Position numbers and translations under genes: made by a program. Below the pieces are notes generated by a model. That model worked only from the letters and a program-made list of their open reading frames with translations, did not search any database and was not told where the DNA came from. A DNA stretch of 64,000 nt, taken from assembly GCA_035532535.1 (NCBI GenBank), contig DATKQT010000040.1, positions 24,204 through 88,203 of the forward strand, in the 5' to 3' direction. Shown here piece by piece: positions 1 to 7,528 of this stretch. The DNA comes from Palsa-739 sp035532535 (GTDB lineage Bacteria; Actinomycetota; Thermoleophilia; Gaiellales; Gaiellaceae). Positions within the stretch are counted from its first letter, which is position 1; every line of letters begins with the position of its first letter.

Positions 1-1110
1 GTCGAGCGTGTTGAAGTCCGCCCGCTGCGGAATCGCCGTTCCCTTCGGGTAGTGCGTGCCGTCCTCACCGATGGTGTCCTGCAGGAGACGAGACGTCGCC
101 TGGATGGACGCGCTGTGGCCGAAGCGCCCCGTCTTGTGGAACTGGCGCACGAGCTCCGCCTCGGCTGAGACCGCGGCCGGTCCTTGCGGAACGGTCTGCA
201 TTCCCTGCCGGACGTTCGTCATGCCCGGCCGGAACGCCGTCAGCACGCGCTCGTCGAAGTCGAAGTTGAGATACCAGGCCTCGAGGTCCTCGCTGATGTG
301 CGAGAGGTGCATGTGCGTGCCGTTGCGGAAATAGCCGGACCGAAGATCGACGTACCCCAGCGTCTCGTGATTCGCGATCGTCCCCGGGCCGAGGCCCGCT
401 TTCTGCGTCGACGTGAAACCGAGGAAGAGCTCGGACCCGTCGGGGATGAGATCCGCGCCGGGAACGCCTGCCGCGACGGCCATCTTCTTGGGCAAGCTCT
501 GGCCGCCGCCGAAGCCGCCGCCCGCGAAGCCGCGCCGGATGCTCGTCACGGTGAGGAACGGCAAGTCGAAGATCTCGTTCCGCGCGACCTCGATGTGCTC
601 CACGCGATCGCTGCGGAAAAGAACGGCGACGTCGTTGGCTTCGAGGATCGCGTTGGCGGGGTCGCTCGGGAATCGCCGCGTCGGCACCAGCACCGACTTC
701 TGCGCACGTCGGTCGTACGGAAGGTGCGCCTTCGCCTGCGTGGAGACGTACGTGTCGAAGTACGTCTGACTCCATGCGACTGTCACGCCGAGTCCGGCGG
801 GCGTGAGCGCATACGTCGAGTCGATGCGCCGAAGAACGTCTTCGAGCTGCCGCTGCGCGCCGCGCAGGTCGGAGAGGTTGTCGAGGTTCGCGGTCACGAC
901 CACGCTGTGCAGCGGCGGAACGACGACCTCGACACCCTCGCTCTGCGTGGTCGCGAGGTCGAGGAGATGCTGCTCCAGGGGCATGCCGGCGGGCTCGGCG
1001 AGCGGCCGTGCGGGCGCAGACCCGAGCCGGTCGACGAGCTCGTAGATTCCGCCGCCGGCGACGGCTGCGGCCGCCGCACCGCCGAGAAGGGTGCGCCGTG
1101 TGATCCGCAT
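1..1110 (-). CDS. Tat-exported protein, C-terminus cut off by the window edge
   Basis: An uninterrupted minus-strand frame runs from the ATG at 1110 to base 1, giving 370 residues. The N-terminus has a twin-arginine signal: RRTLLGG at residues 5-11, then an Ala/Gly-rich stretch to about residue 22. The rest is a soluble, mixed alpha/beta-looking protein with a Gly-rich turn (GFAGGGFGGGQ). It loosely recalls Tat-exported proteins related to the DyP peroxidases (DUF7405 type), but I see no GXXDG heme motif in the visible part, so the family is a guess. Its start overlaps the stop of the secreted-protein gene upstream by one base (TGATG), so the two are probably co-translated and act outside the membrane. 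Confidence 0.7.
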   Translation of the reverse strand, partial: MRITRRTLLGGAAAAAVAGGGIYELVDRLGSAPARPLAEPAGMPLEQHLLDLATTQSEGVEVVVPPLHSVVVTANLDNLSDLRGAQRQLEDVLRRIDSTYALTPAGLGVTVAWSQTYFDTYVSTQAKAHLPYDRRAQKSVLVPTRRFPSDPANAILEANDVAVLFRSDRVEHIEVARNEIFDLPFLTVTSIRRGFAGGGFGGGQSLPKKMAVAAGVPGADLIPDGSELFLGFTSTQKAGLGPGTIANHETLGYVDLRSGYFRNGTHMHLSHISEDLEAWYLNFDFDERVLTAFRPGMTNVRQGMQTVPQGPAAVSAEAELVRQFHKTGRFGHSASIQATSRLLQDTIGEDGTHYPKGTAIPQRADFNTLD

Positions 1111-1694
1111 CAACGGGCGGGCTGCACGAGCACGAGGCTGTTCAGCAGGTGCCGAAGATTCTGCTTCACCCGCGTGGCGCTGTCGTACGGGACGATCACA
1201 TGCTGACTGACGGTGTACATCGTCCCGCTGTGATGCCACAGGAACAGGACATGCCACTGATCGGCGCCCTGATTCACCTGGTACACGGTTGCCCGGATTC
1301 CGTTCGCGGTCACGTGCCCGACCGGGTCCGCGAAGCACGGAACCGTCGCGTTACCGACCGGTCCCGGGCAGGTGGGGATCTTCGAGCGCCCCGGATAGCC
1401 GCGGAAGTTCACATGCACGTCGCCGCTCCCGAGGTCGCCGTGCTCGAGGAAGCTGACGAGGTAGCTGCGGTCCTTCCCGATCGAATAGATGTCTTGGTAC
1501 TGGCCGCCGATCTGCGCGTCGAGCGGATTGGGCATCCACGTGGGGCAATAGACCGGTGCCCCGACCTTGTCAGCGAGCTTCTGCCATCCCCGCGCCCAGT
1601 TCGCCGGGCAGGCGGCCTTCGGCGCACCTACGGCGCCCTGCGCGAGAACGCCCAGCGCCAGCGCGACGAGACCCGCGGCCGCGGTCACCCTCAT
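1110..1694 (-). CDS. Small secreted protein of unknown function
   Basis: This 194-residue protein starts with a Sec signal peptide (MRVTAAAG, then a hydrophobic run ending near AQGAVGA, residues 18-24). The mature part has three or four Cys (ACPAN, YCPTW, TCPGP, PCFADP) that could form disulfides, and a C-terminal segment ending LVLVQPAR. I do not recognise the family. The ATG at 1694 follows a TACGCT -10 box by seven bases, which suggests a leaderless transcript and fixes the start. The following gene, a Tat-exported protein, overlaps its stop by one base, so both products probably leave the cytoplasm together. Confidence 0.75.
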   Translation of the reverse strand: MRVTAAAGLVALALGVLAQGAVGAPKAACPANWARGWQKLADKVGAPVYCPTWMPNPLDAQIGGQYQDIYSIGKDRSYLVSFLEHGDLGSGDVHVNFRGYPGRSKIPTCPGPVGNATVPCFADPVGHVTANGIRATVYQVNQGADQWHVLFLWHHSGTMYTVSQHVIVPYDSATRVKQNLRHLLNSLVLVQPAR

Positions 1695-1701
1695 GTGGAA
1701 C

Positions 1702-1707
1702 AGCGTA
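1702..1707 (-). promoter_or_regulatory. -10 box (TACGCT) of the secreted-protein operon
   Basis: On the minus strand TACGCT (TANNNT) is followed by seven bases and then the ATG at 1694, which places the predicted transcription start at or next to the start codon. No Shine-Dalgarno sequence is present, as expected for a leaderless message. Confidence 0.5.
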
Positions 1708-1712
1708 GCGCC

Positions 1713-2330
1713 CTATACGTCGGGCGGTGGCCCGCCGACGAGCGGCGAAACGTCGTGACCGTTGACGATGACGGCGTCGCATCCGGCGCGCTCCAGCTCC
1801 TGGACCTCTTCGCGGTTTGTCAGCTGCAGATCGGCGATGGCGAGCTTCCCGGCAGGCACGGCTGCGAGCATCTCCAGCACGACTTCGAGCGGCGTCTCGT
1901 CGTCGTCCCGTTCGACGGGCGAGAGCAAGAAGATCTCCGGGTCGACGCGCTCCAGGGCTTCCTCCAGCTCTTCCTCGTCCCGGACCTCGACGGCGCAGTC
2001 CAGCCCGAGCTCGAGTGCCTGCGCATGGAGCGCCTCGAGCCGACCGTCGTCCTCGTCGAGCGCATCGAACACGAGCAAGTACGCGTCTGCCGACGCCGAC
2101 GCGCGCTCGAGCGAGACGTCGGCGCGCCAAAGGATCGGAAGGGAGCTCGCCTCGCGGACGGCACCTGGGTCGCCGCGCACGACGAGCGCTTCTGCGCGTT
2201 GCTCCTCCGCGGCGCGTGCTGAGTCCGGATCTTCGACGGCGGCGATGACGGAGATGCCGTCGCCCTCGGCGATGGCGTGACTGAAGCGGCGTTGCGCCAT
2301 TCCTGCGCCCCTAGCGTATCGAGCCGTCAT
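1713..2330 (-). CDS. TrpC-like (indole-3-glycerol-phosphate synthase fold) protein, probable pseudoenzyme
   Basis: The 205 residues read like the central and C-terminal half of TrpC: LPILWRADVSL, an alternating beta/alpha pattern, LGLDCAVEVRDEEELEEAL, and a closing segment with LERAGCDAVIVNGHDVS, which in TrpC is the AGADAVLVGE phosphate-binding region. The N-terminal catalytic part is missing, including the KR(A/S)SPS motif, and the Lys and Glu residues of the active site are not where TrpC has them. It is therefore probably a non-catalytic barrel or binding protein. The start chosen overlaps the stop of the short ALDH gene (ATGA); a second ATG lies at 2300. It is the last gene of the deoC-ALDH operon. 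Confidence 0.6.
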   Translation of the reverse strand: MTARYARGAGMAQRRFSHAIAEGDGISVIAAVEDPDSARAAEEQRAEALVVRGDPGAVREASSLPILWRADVSLERASASADAYLLVFDALDEDDGRLEALHAQALELGLDCAVEVRDEEELEEALERVDPEIFLLSPVERDDDETPLEVVLEMLAAVPAGKLAIADLQLTNREEVQELERAGCDAVIVNGHDVSPLVGGPPPDV

Positions 2331-3124
2331 TGGCCGATCGGATGCCACACGGTCTTCAGCTCCAGGAAGCTCGCGATCTCCCACGGGCTCTGGACATCGA
2401 CACCGCCGTGGACGACGCGCTTCACGTTCTCGGCGGCGAGCTGCTCGAGCTCTGCTGCTGCCCCGTTGGCTGCGCCGAGGTCGAGCGCGTTCACGTCCAT
2501 GTGGGAGGCGAGGACAGGAGCGAGCTCGGAGCGGAAGCCGGTGAGCAGGTTGACGACGCCGCCGGGAAGGTCGCTCGTTGCGATCGCCTCCGCAAGCTCG
2601 ATCGCCGCGAGGGGTCGCTGTTCCGAGGCGACGGCGACGACGGCGTTGCCGCCCACGAGCGGGGGCAGCAGACGCGTCACGAGACCGAGGAGCGGCGGGT
2701 CGTCCGGTGCGAGGACCGCGACGACGCCGGTCGGCTCCGGAATGGTGAAGTTGAAGTACGGGCCTGCGACGGGGTTCGCGCCACCGAGGACCTGCGGGAG
2801 CTTGTCCGCCCAGCCGGCGTACCAGACCACGCGGTCGATCGAGCGCTCCACTTCGTCGCGGCCGCTGCACAGCTCTGCGAACTCGGGAATGCGCGCCTCG
2901 ACCATCTCCGCCAGCCGGTAGAGCACCTGACCCCGGTTGTACGCCGTCGCCGCTGCCCATCCCGGCTGCGCAGCGCGCGCGGCGCGAACGGCATCGCGTA
3001 CGTCCTTGCGCGATGCGCGTGCGACGTTCTGGCCCTCGGCCTCGTATGTGCGTCCGGATTCGCTGCGCGGGAACGCGCCGCCGACGAACAGCTTGTACGT
3101 CTTCTTGATCGGCAGGCGCGTCAC
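2327..3124 (-). CDS. Truncated, non-catalytic aldehyde dehydrogenase (second half of a split ALDH16)
   Basis: This 265-residue protein begins like an ALDH (YKLFVGGAFPRSESGRTY) and keeps the N-terminal NAD-domain segments (EPTGVVAVLAPDDPPLLGL, LPPLVGGNAVV, DLPGGVVNLLTG). It then skips directly to the C-terminal end motif (ELKTVW). The ELGGK segment, the whole catalytic domain and the catalytic Cys are absent. This is the layout of the truncated second domain of ALDH16 proteins; here it is a separate gene. Its GTG start overlaps the stop of the full-length ALDH (GTGA), so the two chains should be made in equal amounts and probably form one complex. The truncation looks ancestral rather than a recent break, because both ends are intact. 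Confidence 0.8.
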   Translation of the reverse strand: MTRLPIKKTYKLFVGGAFPRSESGRTYEAEGQNVARASRKDVRDAVRAARAAQPGWAAATAYNRGQVLYRLAEMVEARIPEFAELCSGRDEVERSIDRVVWYAGWADKLPQVLGGANPVAGPYFNFTIPEPTGVVAVLAPDDPPLLGLVTRLLPPLVGGNAVVAVASEQRPLAAIELAEAIATSDLPGGVVNLLTGFRSELAPVLASHMDVNALDLGAANGAAAELEQLAAENVKRVVHGGVDVQSPWEIASFLELKTVWHPIGQ

Positions 3125-4596
3125 TCGTCGAACCTCAGGTACGGCTCGAGCCCGTGCAGGCCGCCTTCGCGGCCGAAGCCCGATTCCTTGTACCCGCCGA
3201 ACGGCGAGCTCGGGTCGAAGCGGTTGAACGTATTCGCCCAGACGACGCCTGCGCGCAGCCGCTGCGCCATCCAGAGGATCCGCGATCCCTTCTCCGTCCA
3301 GACGCCGGCGCTCAAGCCGTAGGGCGAGTTGTTCGCCTTCTCGATGGCTTCCTCCGGAGTGCGGAACGTGAGCACCGACAGCACCGGCCCGAAGATCTCC
3401 TCCTGCGCGATGCGGTAGCTCTGCGCAACGTTCGTGAACACGGTCGGCGCGAACCAGTACCCCTTCTCCGGCAGACGGCACGGCGGTTGATAGATCTCCG
3501 CGCCCTCCACGCGGCCGGACTCGACGAGCTCGCGGATCTTCTCGAGCTGCATCGCCGAGTTGATCGCGCCGACGTCGGTGTTCTTGTCGAGCGGATCGCC
3601 GACGCGCAGCGTCTCGAGGCGGCGCTTCAGCTTCTCGACAAGGGGCTCGTAGATCGACTCCTGCGCGAGCAAGCGCGAGCCGGCGCAGCACACGTGCCCC
3701 TGGTTGAAGTAGATGCCGTTGACGATTCCCTCGACCGCCTGGTCGAGCGCACAGTCGTCGAAGACGATGTTCGCCGCCTTGCCGCCGAGTTCGAGCGTGA
3801 GCTTCTTCCCCGTGCCCGCGAGCCGGCGCTGAATCGCCTTTCCGACGTCCGTCGAGCCGGTGAAGGCGATCTTGTCCACGCCGTCGTGCTCGACGAGCGC
3901 CGCTCCCGTGCGGCCGTCGCCGGTGACGATGTTGACCACGCCTGCCGGCAGCTCCGCCTGGCGCAGCACGTCGCAGAAGAGGAGCGCCGTCAGCGGCGTC
4001 GTCTCCGCCGGCTTCAGCACGACGGTGTTGCCGCACGCAAGCGCAGGCGCGATCTTCCACGCGAGCATGAGCAGCGGGAAGTTCCACGGGATGATCTGGC
4101 CTGCGACGCCGACCGGGCGCGGCCGCCGGTTCGGGAATGCGTACTCGAGCTTGTCCGCCCACCCTGCGTAATAGAAGAAGTGCGCAGCCGCGAGCGGTAG
4201 GTCGACGTCGCGCGACTCCTTGATCGGCTTGCCGCCGTTCAGCGATTCCAGGACGGCGAACTCGCGCGCGCGCTCCTGGAGGATGCGCGCGATCCGGAAG
4301 AGGTACTTCGCCCGCTCCGATCCCGGCAGCGACGACCAGCCGTCGGCGAAGGCCGTGCGCGCAGCGACGACGGCGCGGTCGACGTCCGCCACGCTCGCCT
4401 GGCCGATGACGGCGAGCGGCTCCTCGGTCGCCGGCGAGATCGTCTCGTACGTCTCGCTCGGCTCGAGCCACTCGCCGCCGATGAAGAGGCCGTACCGGTC
4501 GCGCAAGTGGACGACGTCGCGCGACTCGGGCGCGGGCGCGTACGTCCAGTCGGACGGGACGGCCGGGCTACCGCCTGGGCGATCGAGCTCAGCCAT
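3121..4596 (-). CDS. Aldehyde dehydrogenase, catalytic chain
   Basis: At 491 residues this is a full-length NAD(P)-dependent aldehyde dehydrogenase. It has the cofactor-domain motifs PWNFPLL and KPAETTPLTA, the ELGGK segment with the general-base Glu, and the nucleophile in NQGHVCCAGSR. Downstream come EEIFGPVLSV and the C-terminal FGGYKESGFGREGG. It sits between deoC and a truncated ALDH. DeoC releases acetaldehyde from deoxyribose 5-phosphate, so oxidation of that acetaldehyde to acetate is a reasonable role, although the substrate cannot be read from the sequence. The ATG at 4596 follows a GAGG ribosome-binding site. About 130 bp with two palindromes separate it from deoC. Confidence 0.92.
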   Translation of the reverse strand: MAELDRPGGSPAVPSDWTYAPAPESRDVVHLRDRYGLFIGGEWLEPSETYETISPATEEPLAVIGQASVADVDRAVVAARTAFADGWSSLPGSERAKYLFRIARILQERAREFAVLESLNGGKPIKESRDVDLPLAAAHFFYYAGWADKLEYAFPNRRPRPVGVAGQIIPWNFPLLMLAWKIAPALACGNTVVLKPAETTPLTALLFCDVLRQAELPAGVVNIVTGDGRTGAALVEHDGVDKIAFTGSTDVGKAIQRRLAGTGKKLTLELGGKAANIVFDDCALDQAVEGIVNGIYFNQGHVCCAGSRLLAQESIYEPLVEKLKRRLETLRVGDPLDKNTDVGAINSAMQLEKIRELVESGRVEGAEIYQPPCRLPEKGYWFAPTVFTNVAQSYRIAQEEIFGPVLSVLTFRTPEEAIEKANNSPYGLSAGVWTEKGSRILWMAQRLRAGVVWANTFNRFDPSSPFGGYKESGFGREGGLHGLEPYLRFDE

Positions 4597-4606
4597 CGGG
4601 GGCCTC

Positions 4607-4623
4607 GAGCACGCAGCGTGCTC
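4607..4623. promoter_or_regulatory. 17-bp perfect palindrome upstream of the ALDH gene
   Basis: GAGCACGC-A-GCGTGCTC is a perfect inverted repeat with 8-bp arms and a 1-bp centre, ending 11 bp before the ALDH start codon. Its form suits a dimeric repressor operator or a small RNA hairpin controlling the ALDH part of the deoC operon. No regulator gene is adjacent. Confidence 0.3.
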
Positions 4624-4635
4624 CCACCTCCATCC

Positions 4636-4655
4636 CCCCACCCTTCTGGGTGGGG
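4636..4655. other. Strong G/C hairpin in the deoC-ALDH gap
   Basis: CCCCACCC-TTCT-GGGTGGGG forms an 8-bp stem with a 4-base loop. There is no T-run on either side, so it is not a standard rho-independent terminator. Between deoC and the ALDH gene it could be an mRNA processing or stability element that separates expression of the two parts. Confidence 0.35.
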
Positions 4656-4727
4656 AGAACGGTAGGCCGGCAAGCGTTACGGCGAGGTCGCAGCTCCGTG
4701 CCGGAAGGCGAAGTCTTCGTCCACATG

Positions 4728-5666
4728 TCAGTCGAGGGTGAAGTAGTCGGGGCTCTGGTAGGCGCCGGTCTTCTCCTTGCGCAGCTGCATGAGGATGTCG
4801 TTCAGCAGCGACGACGCTCCGAGGCGGTAGAGCTCGGGCGTCAGCCACTCCGGTCCGAGCGTCTCGTGCACGATGACGAGATGCTGCACCGCCTGCTTCG
4901 CCTGGCGGATGCCGCCGGCCGCCTTGAAACCGACACGCCGTCCTGTCTCCGAGTACACGTCGCGCACCGCCTCGAGCATGCAGAGCGCGACCGGAAGCGT
5001 CGCCGCCGGCGAGATCTTGCCGGTGGACGTCTTCACGAAGTCGGCGCCACCGGCGATCGCGAGCAGCGTCGCGCGGCGGACGTTGTCGTACGTGCCGAGC
5101 TCGCCGGTCTCGAGAATGACCTTCAGGTGCGCGTCGCCGCACGCTTCCTTCACGCGCACGACTTCGTCATACACCTTTGCGTATCGCCCGGAGAGAAATG
5201 CGCCGCGGTCGATGACCATGTCGATCTCGTCGGCTCCCAGCTCGACCGCGCTGCGCACGTCCGCGACCTTGATCGACGTCGGGTACTGGCCGGACGGGAA
5301 CCCCGTCGCTACCGCGGCGACGTGCACCCCACTCCCGTCGAGACGCTCGCACGCGGTCGGAACGAGATTCGGATAGACGCAGACGGCGGCGCACGACGGG
5401 ATCGAGGGATCCGACGGGTCCGGCCGCATGGCCTTCGAGCAGAGCGCCGCGACCTTGCCCGGCGTGTCCGCGCCCTCGAGCGTTGTCAGGTCGGTCGTCC
5501 GGATCGCAAGCCGGAGCGCGAACACCTTTGCGTCGCGCTTGATCGATCGCTTCGCGAGCGAGGCCGCGCGCTCCTCGAGCGCGACCGCGTCGACTGACCC
5601 GATGCGAGGCAGTCGCGGCTCGAGCGGGAGCTCGAAACCGGCCGGGAGTGCGGGCGCCTGCGCCAC
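4728..5666 (-). CDS. deoC: Deoxyribose-phosphate aldolase
   Basis: This cytosolic class I aldolase splits 2-deoxy-D-ribose 5-phosphate into glyceraldehyde 3-phosphate and acetaldehyde. The barrel motifs are clear: the VCVYPN and VATGFPSG strands, ELGADEIDMVID, the Schiff-base Lys in DFVKTSTGK, and the second active-site Lys in VGFKAAGGIR. At 312 residues it belongs to the longer DeoC type with an N-terminal helical extension. The GTG start at 5666 lies six bases after a TACACT box, so the message is probably leaderless. The downstream ALDH pair can take up the acetaldehyde, making a deoxynucleoside-scavenging unit. Confidence 0.95.
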   Translation of the reverse strand: MAQAPALPAGFELPLEPRLPRIGSVDAVALEERAASLAKRSIKRDAKVFALRLAIRTTDLTTLEGADTPGKVAALCSKAMRPDPSDPSIPSCAAVCVYPNLVPTACERLDGSGVHVAAVATGFPSGQYPTSIKVADVRSAVELGADEIDMVIDRGAFLSGRYAKVYDEVVRVKEACGDAHLKVILETGELGTYDNVRRATLLAIAGGADFVKTSTGKISPAATLPVALCMLEAVRDVYSETGRRVGFKAAGGIRQAKQAVQHLVIVHETLGPEWLTPELYRLGASSLLNDILMQLRKEKTGAYQSPDYFTLD

Positions 5667-5672
5667 GCGCTC

Positions 5673-5678
5673 AGTGTA
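5673..5678 (-). promoter_or_regulatory. -10 box (TACACT) of deoC
   Basis: TACACT on the minus strand is followed by six bases and the GTG of deoC, so transcription should begin at the start codon. The same TACACT plus six bases is found before phoH. Confidence 0.55.
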
Positions 5679-5724
5679 GGGCCAGCCCGTCGCTCGAGGC
5701 TCGACGCTGTACGGTCAGCCCGCC

Positions 5725-6501
5725 GTGAAGCGACGACTGCTCCGACTTGCACAACGAACAGGCCTTCTCGGCCCCGCGTTCCGCGCGTACGAGCTGGCAG
5801 TTGCGCTCCGCCCCACGCGCGTTCAGGTCGTGGACGGCCCGCAACTCCCGCCGCGGCGCTTGATGGTCCGGGTGGCCGGCACCGCCGACGCGGACTGGTT
5901 CCTCCGGAGCGGACGCGCGGCCTACGACGCGATCGCGGCGAACGTCCCGCTGGAGGAGATCGACGCGGTGCTCGACTTCGGCTGCGGCTGCGGACGCGTA
6001 CTGCGGTATTGGCAGAACCACCACGGAACGGCAGCAGGAAGCGACCGGGACGCGGGCGCGGTCGAATGGTGCCGCGACCACCTGCCCTTCGCCGAGCTCG
6101 ACCGCAACGGCCTTGCGCCGCCGCTCGCGTACGCGGACGAGAGCTTCGACCTCGTCTACGCCCTCTCGGTCTTCACCCACCTGACCGAAGAGCTGCAGAC
6201 CGCGTGGCGCGACGAACTGCGGCGCGTCCTGCGACCGGAAGGACGGCTCCTGCTCACGACGCATGGCCGCTCGTACTTGCCGCGGCTCGAGCGCGACGAA
6301 CGCGAACGGTTCGAGCGCGGCGAGCTCGTCGTCCGCTGGGGCGAGCTGCCGGGCAGCAATCTCTGCAGTGCGTATCACCCGGAGCCATATCTCCGCGAGA
6401 CGTTCGCGCGCGGCTTCGACGTCGTCCGGGTCGACCCGGAAGGAGCGCGCGGCAACCCGACGCAGGACCTGATCGTCCTGCAGCGGACGCTCAGCGCGTG
6501 A
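5725..6501 (+). CDS. SAM-dependent class I methyltransferase
   Basis: This 258-residue protein has a Rossmann-type methyltransferase core. Motif I is VLDFGCGCGRVLRYW (about residues 83-97), the acidic residue follows in GSDRDAGAVEW, motif II/III is FDLVYALSVFTHL, and LRPEGRLLLTTHG is the post-III strand. About 80 residues precede the core and may bind the substrate, which cannot be told from sequence. It is a single gene on the plus strand. Its 3' end overlaps the convergent SIS-protein gene by 11 bp. The start follows a TACGGT box by nine bases, so the leader is at most a few bases long. Confidence 0.85.
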   Translation: MKRRLLRLAQRTGLLGPAFRAYELAVALRPTRVQVVDGPQLPPRRLMVRVAGTADADWFLRSGRAAYDAIAANVPLEEIDAVLDFGCGCGRVLRYWQNHHGTAAGSDRDAGAVEWCRDHLPFAELDRNGLAPPLAYADESFDLVYALSVFTHLTEELQTAWRDELRRVLRPEGRLLLTTHGRSYLPRLERDERERFERGELVVRWGELPGSNLCSAYHPEPYLRETFARGFDVVRVDPEGARGNPTQDLIVLQRTLSA

Positions 6502-7528
6502 GCGTCACTTTGCGCAGTCCGGCGGGGTTGTCCACGTCGAGGCCGCGTAGCCGTGCGAGGCGCATGGCCGTCACCTGACCGGGGACGACCGCGACCAGAG
6601 GGCTCAGCCACTCGGGCACCCCCGCGACGAGCGGCAGCGCCGTGTCGGCATGCGCGAGCAGCTCGGGCACGTCTGACACTGCGAGCAGCCGCGCCTGCCG
6701 TGCCACGAGCGCGGGGACGAGCTCGGCCACGCTTTCGTGCGCGGGGCCTGAGGGCGCGACGACGGCGACGGGCCAGCCCGGGCGGATGGCGGCGATCGGT
6801 CCGTGCATGAGATCTGCCGGCGAATACGCCTCGACCATCAGACCCGACAGCTCGCGGATCTTCAGCGCGATCTCGAAGGCCGTCCCGTAGTTGACTCCGC
6901 GCGCGACGACCGTCGCTCCGACGACGCCCATGTAACTGGCCAGTGCAGGCACAGGTTCGGACGAGAGCTCGATCTGCTCCTCGAGCAAGCCCGGCATGCG
7001 TTCCAGCTCCGCGCGCGCGAAGGCGTCGTCGCTGATCGCCGTGAACATCAAGGCGATCGCACCGAGCGAGTTGAGGTACGTCTTGGTCGCAGCAACCGCC
7101 TTCTCCTCGCCCGCCTCGAGCGGCAGCACATGTTCTGCCTCGTTCGCGAGCGGCGAGCTCGGGTCGTTCGTGAGCGCGATGGTCGGCCGGCCTTGCCGGC
7201 GCGCCTCGGCCAGGACCGCGCGCACGTCGGGTGACGCACCCGATTGCGAGATCCCGATGACGATCGCGCCGTCGAGTCGCGGCGGCTGTTCGTAGATCGT
7301 GTACAGCGACGGCGTCGCGAACATCACCGGCACGCGGTTTGCGCGCCCAAGCACGTATTGCGCGTACCGCGCAGCATTCGACGAGCTGCCGCGCGACGCG
7401 ATCAACACGTAGCGAACGTCGTCGCGGCGGAACGCGGCGGCGAGCTCCGCAGCCCGGGCACCCTGCTGGTCGAGCAGTCGCGCGAGCGCCGCCGGCTGCT
7501 CCCGCAGCTCAGTCTCGAGCCACGACAC
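6491..7528 (-). CDS. Double-SIS-domain sugar isomerase, likely glucosamine-6-phosphate deaminase (NagB-II type)
   Basis: These 345 residues form two SIS domains, as in the isomerase half of GlmS and in NagB-II/AgaS proteins. The first carries LIASRGSSSNAAR and GISQSGASPDVR, the phosphosugar-binding Ser loops; KAVAATKTYLNSL follows; the second domain holds VVARGVNYGTAFEIALKIRE; the protein ends KVTLTR, typical of this family. There is no glutaminase domain, so it should deaminate glucosamine 6-phosphate to fructose 6-phosphate rather than make it. The GTG at 7528 lies inside the end of nagA (20-bp overlap), so it is coupled to the deacetylase that supplies its substrate. Confidence 0.85.
   Translation of the reverse strand: MSWLETELREQPAALARLLDQQGARAAELAAAFRRDDVRYVLIASRGSSSNAARYAQYVLGRANRVPVMFATPSLYTIYEQPPRLDGAIVIGISQSGASPDVRAVLAEARRQGRPTIALTNDPSSPLANEAEHVLPLEAGEEKAVAATKTYLNSLGAIALMFTAISDDAFARAELERMPGLLEEQIELSSEPVPALASYMGVVGATVVARGVNYGTAFEIALKIRELSGLMVEAYSPADLMHGPIAAIRPGWPVAVVAPSGPAHESVAELVPALVARQARLLAVSDVPELLAHADTALPLVAGVPEWLSPLVAVVPGQVTAMRLARLRGLDVDNPAGLRKVTLTR

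Noticed and set aside
184..1206. 340-codon plus-strand frame opposite the Tat-exported gene
   Set aside because: Arg/Val/Glu-rich shadow translation of a high-GC minus-strand gene with a clear Tat signal; no family motif.
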